From contig NZ_BJUY01000007.1 in assembly GCF_007988865.1 (NCBI RefSeq), forward strand, positions 18,353 through 82,352: a stretch of DNA of 64,000 bases. The letters run 5' to 3'. The number at the start of each line of letters is the position of its first letter. The first letter of the stretch is position 1. The position numbers were made by a program, and so were the translations under genes. Positions 1 through 9,035 of the stretch are shown here, piece by piece. Source of the DNA: Alkalibacterium kapii (lineage in GTDB: Bacteria > Bacillota > Bacilli > Lactobacillales > Carnobacteriaceae_A). The notes beneath the pieces are model-generated. The model had not been told where the DNA came from. It did no database searches and saw only the letters and a program-made list of their open reading frames with translations.

Positions 1-822
1 ATCATCCCACTTGATTTTCTTCCCGGCTCCATATTCTTGGTTTTCTTCAGCCTCTATAACTGCCGAAGTAAGATTTTCATACGACTCTTTAGCCAGATCT
101 TTATATCTTTCCAAGATATGACTCGGTCTTACACTCGTAAACGGATGATACCACATCGACTCAAAATATTCTGTATAATCTTTCAAAACACTCTCATCGT
201 AGCGTTTCGGATCGTCATTAATGATAACGACATTGCGGTCGTACACAGCATCTTCATCGTCTTTAACGAAAAAGGCATCTTCTAAATTAACGCCCCCGGT
301 CAAAACACTGCGTTTATCAATAATCATGTATTTATCATGCATACGGTTTTGCCAGGTCCACGGACGCAGCCAATCGAACTCTTCGTAAAAGGCTAGATTG
401 ATATTTGGATGAGCCATCAGTGCCCAGTATTTCTCATTACTGATACCAACAAGATTGTGCCCTTTACCGTCAAATAGAACATAGGCATTGACTCCTTTAT
501 CAGCTGCTTTTAATAGTTTCCCATAAAATAAATCACTGGCTTTCCCGTCATCGATGGAAAAGTTGGCAAGTTTGATCGTCTGCTTTGCAGAGTCGATCAG
601 GTTTAAATGCAGAGTCATCAAAATATCCTGCGTGTCAAAAAAAGCGGCTTTATCCGGTCCGTATTTTTCGTCGTCACCGTAATAATCTGTCAGTCCTTTT
701 GGGTTCAATTTTTCCCTGTTTTTAGGTTTCTTGTAATGGAGCAGGATATTCCCAGTAAAAAAGGCATACCCTATATAAGCGCCTAAACCCAAAGTTACGC
801 CTTTGATTATCTTTTTTAACAT
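1..822 (-). CDS. Phospholipase D-family / cardiolipin synthase-like protein (C-terminus cut off)
   Basis: Open reading frame of 274 codons from ATG at 822 running off the window start, so the C-terminus is missing. An N-terminal hydrophobic segment (about residues 5-28) suggests a membrane anchor. Around residue 162 there is an HxKxxxxD motif (HDKYMIID), the signature of the PLD superfamily, followed by a TGGVNLED-like stretch typical of the same domain. A second HKD copy, expected in cardiolipin synthases, would lie beyond the edge. SD-like AGAGG precedes the ATG. Likely acts on phospholipids at the membrane; whether it is a cardiolipin synthase or another PLD enzyme cannot be settled from the fragment. 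Confidence 0.8.
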   Translation of the reverse strand, partial: MLKKIIKGVTLGLGAYIGYAFFTGNILLHYKKPKNREKLNPKGLTDYYGDDEKYGPDKAAFFDTQDILMTLHLNLIDSAKQTIKLANFSIDDGKASDLFYGKLLKAADKGVNAYVLFDGKGHNLVGISNEKYWALMAHPNINLAFYEEFDWLRPWTWQNRMHDKYMIIDKRSVLTGGVNLEDAFFVKDDEDAVYDRNVVIINDDPKRYDESVLKDYTEYFESMWYHPFTSVRPSHILERYKDLAKESYENLTSAVIEAEENQEYGAGKKIKWDD

Positions 823-918
823 ACTGACCAATCCTCTCTATACATCAAAAGCATACCGTTGTTATTCAAGTATACCATTAATGGAGGGAAGGATAAAAAA
901 TGGTGCCTATCTTAAGTA

Positions 919-962
919 TAAAAAAGCCTGCTGCTTATCATAAATGTGTGATAAACAGCAGG
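919..962 (-). terminator. Rho-independent terminator after the nucleoside hydrolase
   Basis: Fourteen-base arms (CCTGCTG..TATCA and its complement, one G-U pair) with an 8-base loop, followed on the minus strand by a run of Ts. It lies 27 bases past the stop of the nucleoside hydrolase gene. Confidence 0.85.
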
Positions 963-988
963 TTCTTGTATATCAAAGGTATTCTCGT

Positions 989-1939
989 TTAGTTAAACGT
1001 CACGTCTTTACCTGTTAGTGTCTCAAGTACTATTCGTATGATTTTTTTGTTATCAAGACCGATAAGAACTTTGGCATTAGGTGGATTCTCTGCCTGAAGA
1101 CGAATATCAGTATGGCTGAAGCCTCTCATGATCCCTTCGTCATAAGCAATCTTCACATAAACATCTTTTGTCGTAAATAATTCAGGATAAACTAAATACA
1201 AGACTGCCATCACGTCATGTAAATTCATAAAATCGCTGTGATTCACTTCACGGTGAAATTTCAGGGCAGACTGAGAGATGTCGTGCAGCAAGACACCTAG
1301 TTCGCCTCCCTTTTCCTTCAGAACATCAGCGTCTTTTTGATGGAACTCGCTTTGTTCGGTCGCATCAAGACTGGACATAATGATTGGGAGGCCGCTGTTT
1401 AAAACGATGTGGGCAGCATGTGGATCATAGAAAAAGTTGAATTCACCGGCGCTTGTCGTGTTACCGCCCTTGAGCCCACCGCCCATTAATGAAATGCACT
1501 CGATTTTATCAAGTAATTCAGGGTAACTTTTTATTAACAAAGCGATATTTGTCAGTGGTCCTATCGCAATGATCGTGACTTTTTCTTCTGCCTCGCTCAA
1601 AATCTTAACATAAGATTCCATTGCAGTGAGCGGAGATAAAGGTGCCAAATCTGTAAGTTCGATTTCTCCAAAGCCATTTTCACCATGCACTTCCGCAGCA
1701 AAAAACGGATCAAATATAAGTGGTTCTGTTGCTCCTTTAGCAACTGGCACATCGACACCGAGCAACTTGACTAATCCTCTCGCATTTTTTGTTGTATACC
1801 CCACCGGTACATTCCCAGCCACTGTATGGATTGCCAGTACGTCTAAAGAGTCCTCCGCAAAGGCCATCGCCAAAGCAAAGGCATCATCCACACCAGGATC
1901 ACAATCTATAATGATTGGTCTTTTGTTATTCTTTTTCAT
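989..1939 (-). CDS. Inosine/uridine-preferring nucleoside hydrolase
   Basis: About 316 residues. The N-terminal DCDPGVDDA motif is the calcium-binding aspartate cluster of the IunH/RihA-C nucleoside hydrolase family, which cleaves the N-glycosidic bond of ribonucleosides to release base and ribose. Later conserved pieces include IGPLTNIA and the MGGG loop, and an HDVMAVLY segment near the C-terminus. Length is normal for the family. The frame can open at TTG 1945, but an AAAGGGA ribosome binding site sits about 9 bases before ATG 1939 and only 3 before the TTG, so ATG 1939 is preferred. Role: nucleoside salvage in the cytoplasm. Substrate preference cannot be read from the sequence. Confidence 0.92.
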   Translation of the reverse strand: MKKNNKRPIIIDCDPGVDDAFALAMAFAEDSLDVLAIHTVAGNVPVGYTTKNARGLVKLLGVDVPVAKGATEPLIFDPFFAAEVHGENGFGEIELTDLAPLSPLTAMESYVKILSEAEEKVTIIAIGPLTNIALLIKSYPELLDKIECISLMGGGLKGGNTTSAGEFNFFYDPHAAHIVLNSGLPIIMSSLDATEQSEFHQKDADVLKEKGGELGVLLHDISQSALKFHREVNHSDFMNLHDVMAVLYLVYPELFTTKDVYVKIAYDEGIMRGFSHTDIRLQAENPPNAKVLIGLDNKKIIRIVLETLTGKDVTFN

Positions 1940-1998
1940 AATCAAACGTCCCTTTCTTCCTATCGCTATTTTATTGAAATAGAACCAGACTGATCCGA

Positions 1999-2307
1999 TT
2001 AATTTTTATCATTCGAATCTTTTTGTGCATAATACATGACGCCCATTGTCAACAAGACAAAGAAAGAAACGACCGGCGTTTGAGGGACGCTGATACCCTG
2101 ATATTCTAAAAACGCAAGAAGTAAAAATAAAGCGCCAGTAAAATAGGCGTAAATGCCTATAATTTTTCTGAAGCGTTCTGAATTAGTCTTGTTCGTTTTT
2201 GCTTTAGGTTTACTGTTACTGTAGGCAATCAGCATATTCCATTTGAGAACATGTACCGCAAAGCCAAGAGCCAGTAAAATAGCACCGATTAAAAGATAAG
2301 TTAACAC
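1999..2307 (-). CDS. DUF3784-like small membrane protein (copy 1)
   Basis: 102 residues with three hydrophobic segments (about 2-24, 50-68, 75-94). The GFAVHVLKWN and IIGIYAYFTGA segments match those of the paralogue at 3366-3686, and both resemble the DUF3784 family of small Firmicutes membrane proteins. The start is GTG with AAGGA upstream. Function is unknown. It lies directly downstream of the patatin gene, which separates the two copies. Confidence 0.7.
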   Translation of the reverse strand: MLTYLLIGAILLALGFAVHVLKWNMLIAYSNSKPKAKTNKTNSERFRKIIGIYAYFTGALFLLLAFLEYQGISVPQTPVVSFFVLLTMGVMYYAQKDSNDKN

Positions 2308-2347
2308 AAGGATTCCTTCTTTCTGATAGCGTAAATGTTTATGTTTT

Positions 2348-3199
2348 TTAATTTAATGGTTTGTTTAAGTAGTCCTTCAATTCATTAATACGACGCTTAG
2401 CATCCTTTACGCCCAAGTCATACATGGCCTGCAGTTTTTCTGGATCGCGTTCGAGCCGTTTGATCGGGATGGTTTTTGACGGCCTTATGACAAAGATATC
2501 GTCTTGCTTTTCTTCTTCATTGATTTTTTCAATGGTTTTGTTGTAATTTTTATATCTGTTTTTTAGTGTTTCTTTAAATTTTGGATAATGCTTGTACCAG
2601 CGGTCAATTAAAAAGCTGTTCGGTTTCGTTTTCCTATAGTCCAGTGGTCGCGTTAAAATAACAATATTTTTATTGTATCCAAGTGCTTTTGCTTTTTCTA
2701 ATGGGATACTGTCACTCACACCTCCGTCCAAGTAATTCGTTCCCTCATGTGTAACGGGTTTTGAAGCGAAGGGCATGGAGCCAGACGCTCTGAGTGCTTC
2801 CATTTGTTTAAAAGGTTCCGTGATTTTTGGATACTCCGGTTGACCTGTTTCCATGTTCGTGACGGTTGCGTAGAAATCAATACCTGATTCCTTGAATGCC
2901 TGTTCATCGAAGACATCGAGAGAAAAAGGAACGGTGTAATAAGCGAATTCTTTATTGACGATATCACCTGTTTTCAGCCAGCTTCTTAAGCTGATATACC
3001 GTTTGTCTCTAATGTAGTTGATGTTATATCTCAGCGATCGTCCTTTTTGCCTGGAAGCAAAATTGATACCAAACAAAGCGCCTGCAGATACGGTAACCAT
3101 ACCGTCCACACTTACATCTTCTTCGATCAGTGTGTCAAGCACTCCGGCTGTATATAAGCCGCGCATCCCTCCGCCTTCCAATACCATGCCTGTACTCAT
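2348..3199 (-). CDS. Patatin-like phospholipase
   Basis: 283 residues. The N-terminal GGGMRG is the oxyanion-hole glycine loop, SAGAL around residue 40 carries the nucleophile serine (the usual first glycine of GxSxG is T here), and LDGGVSDSIP around residue 157 supplies the DG(G/A) catalytic aspartate. This Ser-Asp dyad set defines bacterial patatins of the YjjU/RssA type, which hydrolyse acyl esters of lipids. ATG 3199 has AAGGTGAG upstream. It is flanked by two DUF3784 paralogues on the same strand, suggesting co-transcription. Lipid hydrolase is secure as a class; the physiological substrate is unknown. Confidence 0.88.
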   Translation of the reverse strand: MSTGMVLEGGGMRGLYTAGVLDTLIEEDVSVDGMVTVSAGALFGINFASRQKGRSLRYNINYIRDKRYISLRSWLKTGDIVNKEFAYYTVPFSLDVFDEQAFKESGIDFYATVTNMETGQPEYPKITEPFKQMEALRASGSMPFASKPVTHEGTNYLDGGVSDSIPLEKAKALGYNKNIVILTRPLDYRKTKPNSFLIDRWYKHYPKFKETLKNRYKNYNKTIEKINEEEKQDDIFVIRPSKTIPIKRLERDPEKLQAMYDLGVKDAKRRINELKDYLNKPLN

Positions 3200-3282
3200 T
3201 GTCTCACCTTTTCGTTCGTTAGTTATTTTTCAACATATGTGATATTGTATCGTTACTTTCAATTATACAAGCTCAAACAGCA

Positions 3283-3325
3283 TAAAGAAAGAACCCATGT
3301 TGACAATCAATCACAGGTCCTTCTT
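3283..3325 (-). terminator. Possible weak terminator after the second DUF3784 gene
   Basis: An imperfect inverted repeat (AGAACCCATGTTG facing CACAGGTCCTTCT) with a T-rich end lies 40-80 bases past the stop at 3366. Pairing is broken by bulges. Confidence 0.35.
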
Positions 3326-3365
3326 AATTGTTCATCAGTCGTCGGTTTACGGTAAATGTATGACA

Positions 3366-3686
3366 TTATTTTTTGTTGATCGAGCCTTTTATTGCCTGCT
3401 TTTGCGCATAATATAGAATGAACCCTGTCCACACCAGAAAGATGACAAGTGCCAGGATCGGTGAGACTATGATCCCAAAGTATTCCATGACAGCCAGCAA
3501 GAGGAAAAACACACCACTGACATAACCGTACAGGCCTAAAATACGTCGCTGGGCTTGTATATCAACTTTTTTCTTTTTTTCTTCAGGTATTGATGAATAG
3601 CCTGATATCAGACCGTTCCATTTAAGTATATGCACAGCAAAGCCAATGCCTAAAAATACCAAGCCCATGATTACATAAGTCCACAA
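3366..3686 (-). CDS. DUF3784-like small membrane protein (copy 2)
   Basis: 106 residues with three hydrophobic segments. GFAVHILKWN, EEKKKKVDIQAQ and LGLYGYVSGVFFLLLA match the DUF3784 pattern and the paralogue at 1999-2307. The start is TTG with a strong GGAGGAG six bases upstream. It sits between the UvrA-like gene and the patatin gene, all on the same strand. No function is known for the family; a role linked to the patatin is only suggested by position. Confidence 0.7.
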   Translation of the reverse strand: MWTYVIMGLVFLGIGFAVHILKWNGLISGYSSIPEEKKKKVDIQAQRRILGLYGYVSGVFFLLLAVMEYFGIIVSPILALVIFLVWTGFILYYAQKQAIKGSINKK

Positions 3687-3740
3687 TTTGAACTCCTCCT
3701 TCTAAAATTCGTTTTATATGTCGATAAATCATTTGACTGT

Positions 3741-5102
3741 TTAACGTGATTCACTGACAGCCTGGTTCAGCCATTTAGCGGTCAGTGTATCAGAATTAAG
3801 CATGTCCATAGGCGTCCCTTCAGAAATGATTTTGCCCCCTCTTTTACCACCTTCTGGACCAAGTTCGATTACCCAGTCACTCGCCGCAATAAACTCTAAA
3901 TTATGCTCGATTACGATTACCGTATTCCCACGTTCGACCAGTTTGTTAAAGACATCAAGAAGTTTTTCATTATCTTTTAAGTGCAGTCCAAGTGAAGGTT
4001 CGTCTAAAAGATACGTTTGACCCTCTTTTTTCAGTTGGCTGGCGAGCTTCAATCGCTGGACTTCACCGCCACTTAAAGAACTCGTGGTTTGTCCTAGGGT
4101 CAAGTATCCAAGTCCCATATCGATCAGCTTAGACACTAACGGTAAAGCCTGCTGGGCAATAGAATGTCCAAGCGGATCGTCTATTTTATCAAGTTCCAAT
4201 GCCATTTCTGTCAATTCTAATCCTCGGTATTCAAGGAGATTGAATCCGTTGATTTTACTTTCAAGCACTTTTGGATTCAATCCCGTTCCCTGACACGTTG
4301 GACAGGTCGAATGAGCGGAAACTGCCAGGACATCTTCTTGAGACACTTGTTTTAATTTTGAAAGGTCCCGGTTGATATAAAGACGGGTAAACCGTGGCAG
4401 CAAGCCATCCCACCGGGCGTTTTGTGGGCCATCCTTGGTATGAAAAGGCGCATAGACTGCCCCGCCGTCGGGAGGACCGTATAAAAACAGTTCCAGTGTT
4501 TCATCCGAGTAATCTTTGATCGGTTTATCCGGATCAAAGAGCCCACAGGTCATCATCCAGTTACCTTGCCACCCTGCAGGAGATAAAGGTTTAAACTGAA
4601 CAGCGTATTCTCTCAATGACTTATCGAAGTCTACCAATTTATCCAAATCAGGTGCAACAACTTCACCAAAGCCATCACACGTCGGACATCTTCCGAATAC
4701 GCTTTGAGGGGTGTAGTCAGTTGCTGAACCAATCGATGGGTCTCCGAATCGAGAAAATAAAAGCCTGATCAAAGGATCGATGTCCATATAAGTACTGACC
4801 GAGGATCTGGAATTGCCACTGGCAGCCCGCTGCTCAACGACAACGACCGGACTCAAGTTCTGCATTAAATCGGCATGCGGCCTTTCGTAGCGGGGCATCT
4901 GATTTCTAACATACAAAGGATAGTTCAACGTCATCTGTCTTCTGCTCTCAGTAGCCAGCGTATCAAACGCAACAGAACTTTTCCCTGAACCCGAAAGCCC
5001 AGTAAATACCGTGATGTTTCTTTTAGGTATCGTTAAATCAATGTTTTTAAGGTTGTTTTCTTTAAGTCCACGTAAAATGATTTCATCTTTATTTACAGAC
5101 AT
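3741..5102 (-). CDS. Half-size UvrA-like ABC ATPase
   Basis: 453 residues, about half of UvrA (about 940). It contains one Walker A (GLSGSGKSS, about 36-44), two CPTC zinc-type motifs (about 139 and 267), one ABC signature (LSGGEVQRLKLA) and one Walker B (YLLDEPSLGLHL), then an EHNLEF switch region. So a single nucleotide-binding domain is present, with the N-terminus resembling UvrA NBD1 and the C-terminus resembling NBD2. UvrA paralogues of this class are associated with drug resistance rather than excision repair. It could work as a homodimer. The 680 bases upstream hold no second half, and the ATG start has a plausible upstream region, so it is not an obvious truncation. Confidence 0.8.
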   Translation of the reverse strand: MSVNKDEIILRGLKENNLKNIDLTIPKRNITVFTGLSGSGKSSVAFDTLATESRRQMTLNYPLYVRNQMPRYERPHADLMQNLSPVVVVEQRAASGNSRSSVSTYMDIDPLIRLLFSRFGDPSIGSATDYTPQSVFGRCPTCDGFGEVVAPDLDKLVDFDKSLREYAVQFKPLSPAGWQGNWMMTCGLFDPDKPIKDYSDETLELFLYGPPDGGAVYAPFHTKDGPQNARWDGLLPRFTRLYINRDLSKLKQVSQEDVLAVSAHSTCPTCQGTGLNPKVLESKINGFNLLEYRGLELTEMALELDKIDDPLGHSIAQQALPLVSKLIDMGLGYLTLGQTTSSLSGGEVQRLKLASQLKKEGQTYLLDEPSLGLHLKDNEKLLDVFNKLVERGNTVIVIEHNLEFIAASDWVIELGPEGGKRGGKIISEGTPMDMLNSDTLTAKWLNQAVSESR

Positions 5103-5694
5103 ACTCCTGCCCCTTTCTGTACTGAATTTTTCTTCTTATTTAAATAATAAATGTTTAGTCACTATTCTTACTATGAAAAACTGTACTTAAGCAAATGTAT
5201 GCAATTTAAAAATAAATTACGCTACTTTTTTGTACCCTGACCCTGACATTTCCGTCCCGTCTTTTATTATATACTTGACTTTATCATTAACTTACTTTTA
5301 TTAACTATACCATTATTCTCTGATTAAATTAAAAAAAGTAATCATAAACTGCTTTTTTTAATATTCATATTGTATTTAACGTATACTCAATTACTATATA
5401 AGTTCGAGTCGGGTGTAAAACAGCTGAGTTATGAGTATTGATTAATGGTCAGTGGATGAAAGGAATTTTTTGGGCGAGTCATCCTCAGATACTCTTTTTA
5501 AATCAAAATGATCATAAATCAATGCATGAGTAGTCACTACTTGCTTTTAGTAGAATACACTCACTGGTAAATAATGTTTGAGTTGAACTAACCCGATTAA
5601 GATAGTATCCACTTAAGAGAACACAATTAATGAGTCAAAAGTATCAACTATTTATTTAGTAAAAATGGTGTCATGAAAGACTATTTCTGTTTCA
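5103..5694. other. Intergenic stretch without a recognisable gene
   Basis: About 590 AT-rich bases between the UvrA-like start and the terminator of the lipoprotein gene. I see no coding pattern, RNA motif or long repeat in it. Confidence 0.6.
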
Positions 5695-5729
5695 AAAAAG
5701 TACCCTGTGCGTAAGTTGCACAGGGTACT
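5695..5729 (-). terminator. Terminator after the lipoprotein gene
   Basis: Perfect 11-base arms (GTACCCTGTGC / GCACAGGGTAC) with a 7-base loop, followed on the minus strand by TTTTTT. Confidence 0.9.
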
Positions 5730-5781
5730 AAATGAACAGTTATCTAATCATTCAAGACCATGATAACTTTTTGTCTTATTC

Positions 5782-6435
5782 CTAAAGTGAGAAATAGATG
5801 CCGCTGCCTATCATGTCATCTAAGACAAGCAGACTTTCATCGTCTACAGGCATATATTTAGCAATGCGACCAGACGTTGTCCCGCCGGGGAAGAGATCAA
5901 CATATCCAAATTCATTTCCATCAAAAGTTCCGTAGATATCCTGCGGTACCTCAGATCCATCTGAATCTACAACAGTAAAGGTCGGATACACCGGATACGG
6001 GACATCTTCATCTCCCTGGTGCAATTGTCCTTCCAGAGAAATAATAGCCCACTCCATTCCTTCGGGTGCGGCTTCATTGAATTCATTTTCTGCTTTCAAT
6101 GTATTAAAGGCCTCTTCACCCCGTACCACATCGGTAACTTTCAATTCAAATTCTGCTTCGTATTCACTTTCCATATCGTCACCGTAGTATGTTTCTGTAT
6201 AAGTAATCGATTCACCAACCGGAACGGGATTCGAGCGCTTACCCAGTTCACTGGTTGACTCTTCTGTTTCAGCTTCTGCATCATTTCCTGTTTCCTGATC
6301 TGTAGTGGATTCCGCAGTTTCTGTTGAAGCGTCTTCAACCGAGTCTGTGTCCTGTACTTCTCTAGATGAACAAGAAGCTAATGTCAAAGACATACTCGAA
6401 AACAAAAGTATCTTTAAAAACTTATTTCTGAGCAT
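5782..6435 (-). CDS. Predicted surface lipoprotein (DUF4352-like)
   Basis: 217 residues from ATG 6435, chosen because AGGAGG sits 8 bases upstream; the frame extends further but without a ribosome site. Lys/Arg-rich start, hydrophobic core and LASC lipobox (cysteine at about residue 22) give a lipoprotein signal peptide. A Glu/Thr/Ser-rich low-complexity linker follows (about 26-60), then a beta-rich domain beginning NPVPVGESITYTE, with GMEWAIISLEG, which resembles the DUF4352/immunoglobulin-like extracytoplasmic fold. Probably anchored on the outer face of the membrane. Function is unknown; it forms a single-gene transcript with its own terminator. Confidence 0.75.
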   Translation of the reverse strand: MLRNKFLKILLFSSMSLTLASCSSREVQDTDSVEDASTETAESTTDQETGNDAEAETEESTSELGKRSNPVPVGESITYTETYYGDDMESEYEAEFELKVTDVVRGEEAFNTLKAENEFNEAAPEGMEWAIISLEGQLHQGDEDVPYPVYPTFTVVDSDGSEVPQDIYGTFDGNEFGYVDLFPGGTTSGRIAKYMPVDDESLLVLDDMIGSGIYFSL

Positions 6436-6623
6436 GAGATTTCCTCCTATGAATGATGTCAATACAACCACACCGTATCATAAGTATAGCTAAATTTCCA
6501 ATATTTTAGTAAAGAAAAACAGATAAAATTTTTATAACATTAGATAACAATAAGCTGTATTTATTATAAATAAGGGTTATATAAAATGAATAATAGTATT
6601 TTTAAAACATCTGTTATAGAACC

Positions 6624-6673
6624 AAAAAGCCCTACCCATCTCACTTCAACTAAAAAGTAAGACGAGCAAGGCT
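6624..6673 (-). terminator. Terminator after the 6680-8272 gene
   Basis: Nineteen-base arms pair throughout if G-U pairs are allowed (AGCCCTACCCATCTCACTT with AAGTAAGACGAGCAAGGCT), and the minus strand continues with TTTTT. Confidence 0.8.
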
Positions 6674-6679
6674 TATATT

Positions 6680-8272
6680 CTAATCCAGAATAATCATCTT
6701 GAATTCATTGTCTTCATTGGCTTCACCTTCAATGACTTGTCCTTCTTCAACAAAAGGCAGGGCATCATCCAGTGTAATATCGGCTTTATAAATACTGCCA
6801 TCGATCATGAAGTAGTAAATCGTATTGCCGGCAACCACAGCTTGTGAGATGTTTTCCACTTGTCCGCTGACCTCATTCAGGTTTTCGTCGACCACTTCAA
6901 CGATGTCTTCTTCCGCATTGTCAGAATCAGTCACTGAGTCTTTTCCATTCAATTGAGTGATTAGACCATCCACTGTATCGCTTGTAATAACTTTCTGATA
7001 ATCCTGCGCATCAACCAGTGCATACGAACGTACGAGTCCTGAATCATCTTTTAAAGATGAAATATAGTAAGGACGATCATTCAAGCTTATGAGAAGCGGG
7101 AAAGTCGATTCAAAGCGCATCTGCTGAAGCGCCCCTTCTGCCGAATCCATAGCTGAAATTTCATCAGCAGACGTTACTGGATAAAACTCAGTCGCTTTGG
7201 TCCGCGTGTTAACAAGATAGAAACCGATATTTGATGCATCATTATTGACGGATGTGACTCCTGTATACAGATAGACATCATCATTCATTGGAATATAATT
7301 ATACCCATCGGTCGTACGGTTGACGCCCTGCTTACCAAAATATGCATTGAAGAAGCCGCCGCTATACTGACCGCGATAGTTCAGCTGCTGCAGAATCAAC
7401 TCTGCTGAATACACACGGTCGACCCACGTTGGCATTGTTTCAAGTGTATATTCTTCGGTTTCACCTGTCACAGCGTCTAAAACAATGAGCCCAGTCGGTT
7501 CAAGCTGAGTGAACCAGAAGACATTTTCGTAAGTCGTCGCAATATAATACGGATGCCCCTCGTCGTCTACTTCAAAATCCGGGTCTTCAAAGAGTTTCGT
7601 TGGATATTTGAAACGCAGATGCCGCTTGACGTTATGGTTAAGCATCTCTGAGTCGGAATACTTGATATTTTCTTCCAAGTCTTCCACTTCAACTTCACCG
7701 GTCACCATATCGACTTTCAAATAGTTGGGAATCCCTTCACTGCGGTTATTCAACCAGCGAATAAAACTTGCATACTGAAGCGGCGTGACACGGTAAGGAT
7801 CATTATCGATATTGATCTGTGTATAGGAATCTGCCGGTACAAACTGGGACACCAATTCACTGATCGAGCCGATGCGGCGGTCTCCCAAACGCTGAGCTGT
7901 GTCTCTGTCCATTAGTGGAATGGAAGATTCATCCATTGATGGAAAATCCTGCTGGAAGCTCTTCTCTTCCACTTTTATAAGATCAGCATAGTCCGTCGAG
8001 CGGAAAATCACACTGTTGAATAAATTGCCGACCGCAATACCAATAACTAAAATGATTGGTAAAAAAAGCGCACCGTACTTCAGTTTCTTGCGGTAGAAAT
8101 ATTGACCGTCCACCAGAAATTCTATACCCATCACAGCTAATGTGAATAGTATGAGATAAAATCTGAACTCCTGCGACTGGATGTTAAGTGCCGGTGTGTA
8201 AATGTAAAACACGACTAGTGCGATTATAAAAAGCACAGGATATAATAAAAGCCGTTTCTTTATTGTTTTCAT
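6680..8272 (-). CDS. Large membrane-anchored protein of unknown function
   Basis: About 530 residues from ATG 8272, which has AAGGAAGG upstream; the longer frame to 8335 lacks one. Three hydrophobic segments lie in the first 90 residues (YPVLFIIALVVFYIY, FYLILFTLAVMGIEFLV, LFLPIILVIGIAVG), followed by a roughly 440-residue hydrophilic domain, presumably outside the cell. That domain has repeated beta-strand-like units such as LIVLDAVTGE and YLVNTRT, which suggests a beta-propeller or PepSY-like fold, but I do not recognise the family. The gene is preceded at 3 bases by a small membrane-protein gene, so the two are probably one operon. Confidence 0.6.
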   Translation of the reverse strand: MKTIKKRLLLYPVLFIIALVVFYIYTPALNIQSQEFRFYLILFTLAVMGIEFLVDGQYFYRKKLKYGALFLPIILVIGIAVGNLFNSVIFRSTDYADLIKVEEKSFQQDFPSMDESSIPLMDRDTAQRLGDRRIGSISELVSQFVPADSYTQINIDNDPYRVTPLQYASFIRWLNNRSEGIPNYLKVDMVTGEVEVEDLEENIKYSDSEMLNHNVKRHLRFKYPTKLFEDPDFEVDDEGHPYYIATTYENVFWFTQLEPTGLIVLDAVTGETEEYTLETMPTWVDRVYSAELILQQLNYRGQYSGGFFNAYFGKQGVNRTTDGYNYIPMNDDVYLYTGVTSVNNDASNIGFYLVNTRTKATEFYPVTSADEISAMDSAEGALQQMRFESTFPLLISLNDRPYYISSLKDDSGLVRSYALVDAQDYQKVITSDTVDGLITQLNGKDSVTDSDNAEEDIVEVVDENLNEVSGQVENISQAVVAGNTIYYFMIDGSIYKADITLDDALPFVEEGQVIEGEANEDNEFKMIILD

Positions 8273-8337
8273 AAAACCTTCCTTTTTGCATTCGTCCATA
8301 ATAGGACAAACAGCTGATTTAATGGTAGTGATCAATC

Positions 8338-8760
8338 TTAAGAAAAGCGTTTAAGAGTCAGGAACAATTGGATGATGTAAATATAAAGTGATAGGATAAC
8401 GAGTGGAATCGCGACCTCGTAAAGTTTCATGGGTATCGTTTCGGTCCATTCGAGTGTGATCCGTCCGGTAAGTCCAAGTAGATGCAGCATGACAACTACT
8501 AAGAAGACTTTCAGGGGCTGATTCTTATAAAGACCATACATGATCATGCCAACAAATAAGTAGAAGACAGCACGCAAGATGATTGTACCGCTAGATTCGA
8601 ATGGCGTGATGAACAACCCCTGGAAAATGACAGTAATAAACGTGCCAATTTTAAATGGTTTTTTATATGTATCGACAGCCGTCAACAGCTTTTTTACTTC
8701 CTTTTCTTCTTTTAGGAACAAAAAGACGCTTAAAACTAGTGCAAAATAAAACAGACTCAT
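8338..8760 (-). CDS. Small polytopic membrane protein, unknown
   Basis: 140 residues with four hydrophobic segments and a charged EEKEVKK loop after the first. No family is recognised. It directly precedes the large membrane-anchored gene, with only two bases between its stop and the next frame, so the pair is likely co-transcribed and may form one complex. Confidence 0.6.
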   Translation of the reverse strand: MSLFYFALVLSVFLFLKEEKEVKKLLTAVDTYKKPFKIGTFITVIFQGLFITPFESSGTIILRAVFYLFVGMIMYGLYKNQPLKVFLVVVMLHLLGLTGRITLEWTETIPMKLYEVAIPLVILSLYIYIIQLFLTLKRFS

Positions 8761-8912
8761 TTATTCACCTCTATTCTCTTCTAGATAAATCACTACCTTA
8801 TTACAGTATAAAGGTCTTTCTGTTTTTATCAATATTAGATTTAAGTATATGGATTTCAATTTCAAAATATGATCGTTACTTCAGTATAACAACCTTTGAC
8901 ACTAGAAAGCAG

Positions 8913-8975
8913 AAAAAAACGACTCCTTTCATATGTGGTCAATTCAGTAACGATTGAAAGGGGTTCGTTTTTATT
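8913..8975 (-). terminator. Terminator after the broken EF-hand-like gene
   Basis: Arms of about 14 bases (AACGACTCCTTTCA facing TGAAAGGGGTTCGTT) flanked by A-run and T-run on opposite sides, so it could work in both directions. It lies 60 bases past the ancestral stop at 9036. Confidence 0.75.
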
Positions 8976-9035
8976 TTTTGATGTGAAGTTAGACAGTAAA
9001 TTGTTTCATCACTAGTTTCTACCGACTCACAACGT

